NCBI GenBank assembly: GCA_037349105.1
Contig: JAYJMM010000037.1
Coordinates: 1,674,001 to 1,738,000, forward strand
Length of the DNA: 64,000 nt
DNA from: Limnomonas spitsbergensis
Lineage: Eukaryota > Chlorophyta > Chlorophyceae > Chlamydomonadales
Direction of reading: 5' to 3'
This document shows, one piece after another, positions 56,785 to 64,000 of the stretch; position 1 is the first letter of the stretch, and every line of letters begins with the position of its first letter. A program made the position numbers and the translations under genes. The notes beneath the pieces are model-generated. The model saw only the letters and a program-made list of their open reading frames with translations, was not told where the DNA came from and made no database searches.

Positions 56785-57240
56785 CTACTTCGTCCCTATC
56801 AAAAGGACAGACCTCTTCTGTAACAAGCTCCGGCCGTCACCCAGTGCGTGAGACCCGAGGTGTCCCAAACGTCAGTACCTACATCAAGTCAAGACTAGAT
56901 CAGCCTCCGCTGAGATAGCAGGAGAGAAGAAGACCTCAGTTGAGGATCGAGACCCCTGCAGAACAGAAGTACGCAGTCTACGCTTTCGTCCCCTCACCGC
57001 GTGTGACGCGGTAAGTGCCCTTGACATAGCCTAGATCGCGACCAGACGGCCAGAAGGCCTGCGCCAATCCTAGCTATTTCCTGACATCCAAAGACAAATT
57101 GAGAAGCTTAACTCGTTGAGCACCCGCAGCCAGTGAGTAGTCACGAAGTCTGCCCGTAAGCGCCCATCACTGTCGTGAGGGAGAAGTCCGACACGGACCT
57201 GAAGCGCACATCGCGTGTCCTTTTGAAAGGGACGAAGTAG
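56785..57240 (+). repeat. 5' LTR of plus-strand retroelement, 456 bp, with long inverted ends
   Basis: Begins CTACTTCGTCCCTATCAAAA and ends TTTTGAAAGGGACGAAGTAG; the ends are inverted repeats of about 25 bp with one or two mismatches. Homologous over its length to the inverted copy at 49,252-49,718 (shared CGCGGTAAGTG, TAGTCAC, GTCCGCCCGTA.GCG, AAGTCCG.CACGGACC). Confidence 0.8.
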
Positions 57241-57895
57241 ATTGAGCCTAATCAGCCTGATTTGTCAGTTCCTGCAGAAGGTGTTTGTGCTTGAAAGATT
57301 TGAATTTTGCTTGTCAGCAAACAGCCTGGAATTTGGTGCTTGAACTGCAATTTGGCTGAGGTAATCTCCAGAGAGAGATTGCCAAGTTAAACCCTGTGAA
57401 TCACTGTGTGTGGCAACATAGTGCTGGGTCCAGGAGAGGCTTGAAGAATTGGCTGTGGATTTATACACCCAGCAATTTGTACCTGTGTGATTGAAGATTG
57501 TGATCAGGTGGATCCAATTTGTCATCATTGACAGAAGTGAACTTGTGGATAGAAGATTGGTGGGCCAAAGCATCCCTGCAGGACCGCAGAGCTGAGCGGA
57601 CACCACGCAAGAGGCTACATCCACGCAGGGCGTGTGACATCTAGAAGCTGCCCAGCCAGAAAGGTGGGAAGTGCTGAAGGCGACGGAGGATTCCGCCAGA
57701 TTCCGATTAATTAGCAAGAGAAGCAGGAAGGCAGGGCCTGTCCTGTTTTTGCTGTACCTGTCGTCTTGACCTGACTGGCAGACCCTCACCAGGCTGCAGT
57801 ACGTGCAAGAGGCAGAAGCCTGAGCGTTAGCAGATCCTGTTCTGGTGTTGCCAGCACATTGCAGGATCGTGTGGATCGTATAATTGTCTATAGGA

Positions 57896-60074
57896 ATGGC
57901 TGAGTGTAACCTGCATCCTGATAGGCACCAGCACCCCGACGCCCGACGCCGAAGTGGGCGCGTGCGGGGGCTGGAGCCAGGTGCAGACCTGATAGAGGTG
58001 GCTGATTCACTGATTGCAGAGGAAGCCCTGCGGATGGCGGAGAAACTGGCAGGGCCAGTGGATCCGGCCGCAGGGGCTTGCAAGGTATCGGGACCTGACC
58101 GCTTCCTGCCCAGAGAGGCAGGAATGCTGGCCGATGGTGCTGTGTGCGTGACGAGGACAGGCATTGGGCGAGGACTGAGGCCCACTGCCCGCTGATTCCA
58201 GGAGCAGCCTGGAATTTGAGCAGGGTCCGACGCAGGCGGGAACCCCAGACCTGATCTTGGATCAGGTGGCTGAGGTGTCTCAGAGCAGCGGCATACGGCG
58301 TGACAGTGGTCCAGACACCGCTGCGCAACAGAATCCGCCCAGGGTGGCAAGGGTTGCGCAGCGGGTGTTGGTGGATTCCTGCCAGCCGGAACACAGTGCA
58401 GAGATCGCTGCAGCCCCAGAGGGGCTAGCAGGCCGGGACAGATTTCAGCCACGTGGAGAGGAAATGGGGAACAGGCGAGTGCCTGCAGTGGTCAAGCGCG
58501 AGGGGGCAGGTGCCCAGCCAGCGGTGACCAGGCAGGTCTTGCAGGCCAGTGCAGAGCCGCTGGCAGCACTTAAAAAATCAGCGGTGCCGGTGGGAAAGCC
58601 TTGGGCTGACCTGATATCCGAGGAGGAGCTGTCAGATCCAGCCCAGGAGGAAAGGGTGCAGCGATCCAAGGCAGGGATGAGGCCTGTGCAGCAGCTGCGA
58701 CAGCGCAGAATGCTGTTTAGAAGAGGAGCAGGTTCCACGGTCTATGGAACACCACTGTCCAGGTTTCCACCTAGTGTGGGTAAGCCGGTGCAGCGATCCA
58801 AGACAGGATCGGGCAGCAGGATCCGGACAAGCACCAGCAAGAAGGGATTCTTCCACAACCCAGCTTGGGCACAGGAGGAAAGCCCAGGAGATCCAGAGAG
58901 ATCCAGGGCCAGGACTGTGGTGAAGGTGGAAGAGGCGATAGAGGAACAGCCGCAGCCGTTTGGCTGGGCAAGAATCTTGCTGTGGGCAACGCACATGTGG
59001 AAGCAGATTTGCTCCAGGACGTTTGCTCATTTCAGTGACCAGGTCACAGCAATTGAGGAGTTCAAGGCCCATCACCTGAGGGAGTGGGCGACAAAGGCCA
59101 TGATGGGTATTCCCCATACAGGTCAGGACAGGGCGACGCTGTTAGCCGCCCTTGGACAGGTGTCCAAGGGAGGGGCGGAGCACGAAGCGGCCCTGGCTGT
59201 TAAGACCTTCGCAGACGAATGGTGTAACGGCGTGACAGGAGATCAGGAGGAACCTGGATCTGAGCCTGAGGATGAGGAGGATCAAGAGTGGGAAGGATTT
59301 GAAACAGTGGCGCAGCGGCCTGAGGAACTCAGAGAGGTCCAAAGGTGGCAGCAGCAGGCAAGGGCCGCGCCAACACCGATACTCAGATCAGAAGCTTTTG
59401 AGATCAGCAGTGAGCCGAGCCTCAGGGGGCGGCCAAGAGGCGGGGAAGCGCCCAGGGCCAGCAGCCCAGCTGCCAGCGAAAGGGCAGAGCTGACTAGCCG
59501 ATCGCTTGCCAGGATGGCAGAGCAAGGCGTGGACACGCGCAGAGCCAGCAGGCAGGAGTCATATGCGCTGCTGCGCATAGTGGAGGGCAAGGAGAATATT
59601 TGCCAAGAGGTGCAAGTGGACCACATCGAGGAGTTCTTGAGGAACAGACAAGTGGGACCAGCAAGGGGGACCCTGCAGGAAATTGAACCTGCAGGCAGCA
59701 CTAGGAGCAGCGGACCCAGAAGGCAGGAGGCCAGGGAGGAGACGCGATCAGACTCCTATGCCAGAAACTATACTGGTGGAACACAGCCAGGCAGGCAGTA
59801 CCAGGCGCCGCCCAGGGGGCAGGCAGGCAGTACGGAACAGCCAGGTGGATACAGCCAGGAGCCGCCCAGGGGGCAGGCGGGCAGCAGAGAGCAACAGGAT
59901 CGGCAGAACCGAGAGCCGCCCAGGGGGCAGGCAGACTGCGCGGATCAGCAACACTGGCAGGGCCAGGAGCCGCCTAGGGGGCAGGCTGAAAACAGCGGAG
60001 CAGCGCAGCAAGGTTGGCAAAACCAGGGGCCGCCCAGGGGGCAGGCAGAATCGGACAGAGGAGCACAGCCTTAG
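57896..60074 (+). pseudogene. Gag N-terminal region, repetitive, with frame change and in-frame TAG
   Basis: Frame from ATG 57,896 (MAECNLHPDRHQHPDARR) stops at 58,195 and is continued by a second frame open from 58,179 (one base shift). That frame runs through charged and Pro-rich sequence and about six repeats of EPPRGQAGSREQQ-type units to TAG at 60,072-60,074. The same frame stays open afterwards (see 60,351). FAHFSDQVTAIEEFKAHHLR and WATKAMMGIPHTGQDR look like folded helical sequence. Confidence 0.55.
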
Positions 60075-60350
60075 AGATCCGGCCATGTGGAGCGGCAGAG
60101 CAGAAGTGAGGCGGGGTGGCCCCCACCTGCAGGGAGCAGAGGCTCCGCAGGCAGGGCAGGCAGACAGCCGTCCGGAGAGAACCATGCTCAGTAGGAGCCA
60201 GATAACAGAAACAGCGGATACCAGCAGGATCGCAACCCATCAGGGGGCGGCGGAGATGGATCTGGATCGCACTCTGGATCAGAGGATTCAGGGTCAACTG
60301 GAGCAGACAGGCGCGGGCCAGGGGCCAGGCGGGAGTCAGGTGACCAGGAA

Positions 60351-61589
60351 ATGAGAAGGCTCGATCGGGAGCAGGCAAGGAACAATCTGCAGCTGCAGCA
60401 GCAGATGATCTTGCAGTTGGCAGGTGTTGCCAAATTTGCCAAGATCCCCACTATCCAAGGCAATGTGCCGGTGCTGGACATGTCGCACCCGGGCGCGGTT
60501 GCAGCCAGGACGTATTGCCAAGCTTGTGGCTATTGGGGTTCACACAACAGACTGGCGCTGTCAGATGAACCGCCAGCACTGGCTGTGGTAGCAGGGGAGA
60601 TCACGGGATCGTGCCAATCGCCATCAGCTATGGCTATGCTGGTGAAATCGCTGGTCAAGCTGTGGGACAGCAAGCATTCGTGTGTGGGGCCGCTGATGTT
60701 GGCCATCAGGGCAGCGCCCCACGCAGGAGAAAGGGCTGCCAGAGTAGTGGACAAGATCAGGGATATGTGGACTGCCCCAGTGGGGGAGCAGTGCCGAGAA
60801 ACATCGCTGCTCACCTTGTGGATCAGGGTGGTGCAAGCGGAGGTGGGGAAGCCAACCTCAGAGGAGAGGACAGCTATCTCCAACCTCCGGTTGGGGGTGA
60901 AGACCACCCTCGACCCGGAAGTTAAGTCAGAGGAGACTGTGGAGGCGTTTGCTCACAGAGTGCTGTCAACAGCGCAGTTGCTGCAGATCTCGAGGGATGC
61001 AGTGGACCACTTTGGCAGGCGACACTCCGTCTCGCACATGTTTCATGACGGGCTGCCAGCTTCTACAAAGGCAAAGCTGAGCGAATTCGTCATCACGGTA
61101 CCAGGGTACCTGTGTATGACGGATGAAGACCACATCACAGTGCTGACTCAGCAGGTGGTGCTGTGGGAAAAGTTCGCCCTGGAAATGGGGGACCTAGGAG
61201 GTGCAAGCCTGAGGCAGGTGGCCAACATTGGACCTGGCCAGGGTGAGGCGCAGAACAACAAAGGGAGGAGAGAGCGGACCGCTGGACAGTGGGAGATGCG
61301 GGCGCGCCTTGATGGGGCAGTGATCCCCGCAGGCCCCGCTGCAGCCCAGCAACAGCGGAGTGAGGGTAAACCCAGAGGAGTTTCCTGGGCAGACCAACCC
61401 GCAGCGCAGCACAACAGCGCAGGGGGCGCGATGGGAGCGTCCAAGGCGTGTTACCAGTGTGGTAGCACAGCGCATCTGGCCAGGGACTGCAGAGTGCCCA
61501 AGGCCAGGGATGAGTGCAGAGATGAGCGCGGAAGGCCGCAGGAGGCCGGCGCGAGCTGCCAGGCCCGCCAGGACGGCAGGGCGCAGTAA
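60351..61589 (+). CDS. Gag capsid-like region with CCHC zinc knuckle
   Basis: 412 codons in the same frame as the upstream Gag part. It is separated from that part by two in-frame TAG codons (60,072 and about 60,195) with clearly coding-like sequence between them. Helical core: LAGVAKFAKIPTIQGNVPVL, AVAARTYCQACGYWGSHNR, AHRVLSTAQLLQISRDAVDH. The zinc knuckle CYQCGSTAHLARDC (C-x2-C-x4-H-x4-C) lies near the C-terminus at about 61,449-61,490, as in retroelement nucleocapsids. Ends TAA; the next frame starts 2 nt later. Confidence 0.85.
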   Translation: MRRLDREQARNNLQLQQQMILQLAGVAKFAKIPTIQGNVPVLDMSHPGAVAARTYCQACGYWGSHNRLALSDEPPALAVVAGEITGSCQSPSAMAMLVKSLVKLWDSKHSCVGPLMLAIRAAPHAGERAARVVDKIRDMWTAPVGEQCRETSLLTLWIRVVQAEVGKPTSEERTAISNLRLGVKTTLDPEVKSEETVEAFAHRVLSTAQLLQISRDAVDHFGRRHSVSHMFHDGLPASTKAKLSEFVITVPGYLCMTDEDHITVLTQQVVLWEKFALEMGDLGGASLRQVANIGPGQGEAQNNKGRRERTAGQWEMRARLDGAVIPAGPAAAQQQRSEGKPRGVSWADQPAAQHNSAGGAMGASKACYQCGSTAHLARDCRVPKARDECRDERGRPQEAGASCQARQDGRAQ

Positions 61590-61591
61590 CA

Positions 61592-64000
61592 ATGCAAGAT
61601 GCTCCCAGGTGGGAAAGTCACATGAGGCACACGTGCCTGGTGTCAGTCCATGGGGGTTTTGACCAGGCCGCCGGCACAGCCCAGGTTGAGAACAACCAGG
61701 AGGCAGACGTGCCGGGAGGGACCCAGTGGGTGCAAGAAGGGCAGGTGCCCCTTCAGAAGCACCACTGGAAGGTTGTGATGGAGTCACTGGCTATGAATCA
61801 CTACGGCACTATGCCTGCAGGTTCAGCCAGGTCCGTCCATCATGCAGGCGAGATCCTGAGGGATCTCAAGCGCAGGGGTTGCCCAGCTCCGTGTGAGGAT
61901 TGGCCTAACTTGTTACAGAAGTTTCTGATCAAGGAGTTGGCCGATCACTACGACAGGATGGATGAAGTAGACAGGGTGGCGCGGGCTGCTATGCACCAGC
62001 ATGGTGATGAGGAGGGGGAGGCCAGTCCCAGTGAGGATGGCTCCGCCGACTCCGATAGAGGGTCGGATTCCAGGGAGGATACCCCGATGCCTGACCAGGG
62101 GTCTGTGTTGTCATACCCAGGTACCCCGGAGGTATCTCTGCACATCGGAAACGTGGCAACAGGAGCAGCCGCCAGGGCTCTGGGATCAGTCAGCAGGACA
62201 GGTCGCCGCCGAAGGGCTCAGGGAGCCGCAGCGATGAGTTCAGGGGACAATACGGCAGGGCCCGTTAGAGGCCACCACTGCACAACCTCCAGGTACAATC
62301 CTGAGGGGTGGGTTGAGATGACCAGTAGGCCGCCCGGCAGTGGAATCAGCGACAGGTGGTCCGCCGGAAGGGACGAGGATATGGAATATGACCAGGACGG
62401 TGAGGGCCACCGTGACGGGTCCAGCAGCAGAGAGCATATCCGCCACAGGCCTGTACCGCCAGGCCCGCCAGAGAGCAGGGGCTTGGTACAGTGGTACCGC
62501 CTGGGCGATGAGCTGCCAGAGTCAACAGCCACGGAGGCAATGCTTACAGTACCTGAGGATTACCAGGATGGGCTTTGCATGATCCAAAACCACAGGCTGC
62601 TGCCTGGCCGAGAGGTGGTTTGCGTCAATCGGCAGGCTGCCATGCAGGCAGTGGCCAGGCTGGTTTTCCCCTGGGACGCAGTAACAGCGGTGCTGCTGGT
62701 CGCGGCGCTCAAAGGGGACATCAAGCCCAGCACAGTGATGGCCAATTTCATGCAGCAAGAGTGGGGGCATCCCATCTGGTCACACTGCGTTGACAGGGTC
62801 GTGCACCTGGTGGACAAAGAGGGAGTAACAACAGTGAACGCTGTGGACATGGCACGATGGGAGGTGCCTGACAGCGTGCGCACAGATGGAGTGTGGCAAG
62901 GGGCGCAGCTAGGATTTATGAGCGCGCCATGGGCGCAGCACTGCGTCCACAGCTTGCTGGAGCATCCCAGCCTGCGGGATTGCGCCTTCTACGTGCCCGT
63001 GCATGCAGTGGCCGCAGGGACGTACGGAGGGAGCACTGGGACAGCCGAGGGAACCTACGACGGCGCTGGGCTCTGCCATGGTGGCAAGCCTAGGCGGTTT
63101 GAGGAGATCATTGTGGCAGCCATCCTCATACCCAGAGTGGTAGCAGGCCATGCTGTACCGTGGGGATTGGCGCCTGGGGATGCCAGGGCAGCCATCCCAG
63201 TGCAGCGGGTTGTGTCATACTACTATGATGAGGTGCAGGAGGGAGAGATCCCGGAGTCAGAGGCGTGGATCCACATGCACGCTTCCAGGAATGACCTGCC
63301 GGTATTCTTCTTCGCAAGGAGCGAGGAGAATGTAGCCATTGTCAAGTGTGACAATATGGATGAGGCAGAGTTCCATGCACACGAGTACGCCAGGGGTGCA
63401 GACCCCGCAGTGTGGACCATCATGATGATGGTGTTGCAAAGGACCATGCTGCCTGGACAGATGTCGGCAGCCATGCAGCATGTGTGGGGTGTTGGAGCGC
63501 AGTGGGCACCTGCGGAGATGGATTGCCCCACATGGACATACGGGGCGAGACCAGCGTCCGACAGTGGATCCATGTGGGAGGGGGAGTTTGAGCTGGCTCG
63601 CTCGCCGTTCGCGCTAGAACGGTTGGAGGACTGTGTACACCAGTGGGTGTACAAGGAGAGGAGAGCCTGGCAGGAGGACAGGGCCAGCAGCGTGGCGCCA
63701 CACTGGCAGGCCAATTCAGTGACAGTGCAGCTGTGGAAGCAGGCACACCCAGCAGGGGTGCGCACGCTGCATCCCTTGTTCCAGGGAATAGGATCAGGAA
63801 CCTACGAGGCAGAGCTGGTGGAGCTGAGGGACCAGCCAGCGCTGGGTCACTGGAGGATCGGCAGGTGGGGTGCCCGCAGGTGGGACCCCAATCCTGAAAG
63901 TGATGATGGGTCCCAGGAGTCGTCAGAGCAGCCAGGGCCGTTTGCGCCATTCCAGGCAGCTTTCGTCACTACACTGGGTGCAAAGGCATCAGAGTGGGAG
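61592..64000 (+). CDS. long unknown ORF following Gag, at least 803 codons, open at right edge
   Basis: ATG at 61,592 (TAACAATG overlap context with the Gag stop), minus one frame relative to Gag. I read the frame codon by codon to 64,000 without a stop. Starts MQDAPRWESHMRHTCLVSVH. An acidic disordered part (SPSEDGSADSDRGSDSREDT) is followed by folded-looking sequence: QAVARLVFPWDAVTAVLLVA, RFEEIIVAAILIPRVVAGHA, PVFFFARSEENVAIVKCDNM, WTYGARPASDSGSMWEG. No D(T/S)G protease, RT or integrase motif is recognised. It could be a Gag-fused accessory domain ahead of Pol, or an element-specific protein. Confidence 0.8.
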   Translation, partial: MQDAPRWESHMRHTCLVSVHGGFDQAAGTAQVENNQEADVPGGTQWVQEGQVPLQKHHWKVVMESLAMNHYGTMPAGSARSVHHAGEILRDLKRRGCPAPCEDWPNLLQKFLIKELADHYDRMDEVDRVARAAMHQHGDEEGEASPSEDGSADSDRGSDSREDTPMPDQGSVLSYPGTPEVSLHIGNVATGAAARALGSVSRTGRRRRAQGAAAMSSGDNTAGPVRGHHCTTSRYNPEGWVEMTSRPPGSGISDRWSAGRDEDMEYDQDGEGHRDGSSSREHIRHRPVPPGPPESRGLVQWYRLGDELPESTATEAMLTVPEDYQDGLCMIQNHRLLPGREVVCVNRQAAMQAVARLVFPWDAVTAVLLVAALKGDIKPSTVMANFMQQEWGHPIWSHCVDRVVHLVDKEGVTTVNAVDMARWEVPDSVRTDGVWQGAQLGFMSAPWAQHCVHSLLEHPSLRDCAFYVPVHAVAAGTYGGSTGTAEGTYDGAGLCHGGKPRRFEEIIVAAILIPRVVAGHAVPWGLAPGDARAAIPVQRVVSYYYDEVQEGEIPESEAWIHMHASRNDLPVFFFARSEENVAIVKCDNMDEAEFHAHEYARGADPAVWTIMMMVLQRTMLPGQMSAAMQHVWGVGAQWAPAEMDCPTWTYGARPASDSGSMWEGEFELARSPFALERLEDCVHQWVYKERRAWQEDRASSVAPHWQANSVTVQLWKQAHPAGVRTLHPLFQGIGSGTYEAELVELRDQPALGHWRIGRWGARRWDPNPESDDGSQESSEQPGPFAPFQAAFVTTLGAKASEWE

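Larger units (their letters stand above)
56785..64000 (+). mobile_element. LTR-type retroelement with Gag (CCHC) and long unknown ORF, runs off right edge
   Basis: 5' LTR, leader of about 650 bp, Gag-like frames (57,896-61,589) and an uninterrupted frame from 61,592 to the window end. No protease, RT or integrase motif is reached within the window; a 3' LTR is not seen. Superfamily undetermined. Confidence 0.75.

Noticed and set aside
57265..58452. 395-codon minus-strand frame over the retroelement leader
   Set aside because: Antisense shadow of the LTR element leader and Gag; no motifs, and the plus-strand frames contain the family-related sequence.
60072..60197. Nuclear reassignment of TAG to Gln, suggested by in-frame TAGs in Gag and at 54,206
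   Set aside because: The reductase ends at TAG exactly where its family ends, with no conserved residues afterwards, and the LINE C-terminal ORF also ends at TAG; nonsense mutations in transposons are simpler.

Overview
The window is nuclear DNA of a eukaryote, most likely a chlorophycean green alga. Evidence: genes are broken by many short GT-AG introns with GTGAG(T/C)-type donors and CAG acceptors; the largest gene encodes a plant/algal SOS1-type Na+/H+ exchanger; TGTAA, the usual green-algal poly(A) signal, sits in conserved retroelement 3' ends; a eukaryotic-type tRNA without encoded CCA and short TTTAGGG-like runs are present. Most long open frames are exons, transposon fragments or antisense shadows. 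Species cannot be named from sequence alone.

Left third (1-20,933, minus strand): one very large gene. I could place 20 exons, and the reading phase closes exactly over exons 1-14 (1,806 nt = 602 codons). They encode a CPA1/SOS1-like antiporter with its transmembrane core, followed by a cytosolic tail that includes one 692-codon low-complexity exon. The gene runs off the left edge. A tRNA-Thr(AGU) lies inside one of its introns on the same strand.

Middle (22,076-28,519, plus strand): an aldo/keto reductase in nine recognised exons with the D-Y-K-H catalytic tetrad, placed head-to-head with the antiporter. Its penultimate intron has a GC donor.

Right half (29,000-64,000): mostly transposable elements. 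They include a minus-strand LTR element with a gag-like ORF (31,500-34,529) inserted about 90 bp beyond the stop codon of a C2-domain gene (34,618-35,244); a family of small multi-exon transposon-like proteins (35,717-38,636 and 52,643-54,676); a degraded APE-RT LINE (39,160-43,300) and a second LINE fragment (48,000-48,680); a Gln-rich/Cys-rich locus (45,768-47,008); a truncated LTR copy (48,905-49,718); and a plus-strand LTR element (56,785 to the right edge) with a CCHC Gag followed by an open frame of at least 803 codons and unknown function.

The most unusual signal is a recurrent pattern in both large cellular genes and one transposon-like gene. Introns next to an exon carry one to five partial copies of that exon's own splice junction: acceptor plus the first exon bases, or the last exon bases plus donor. 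I count the pattern at more than 15 junctions. Junction-spanning tandem duplication appears to be a standing process in this genome; whether it creates, protects or regulates splice sites is not decided by the sequence.
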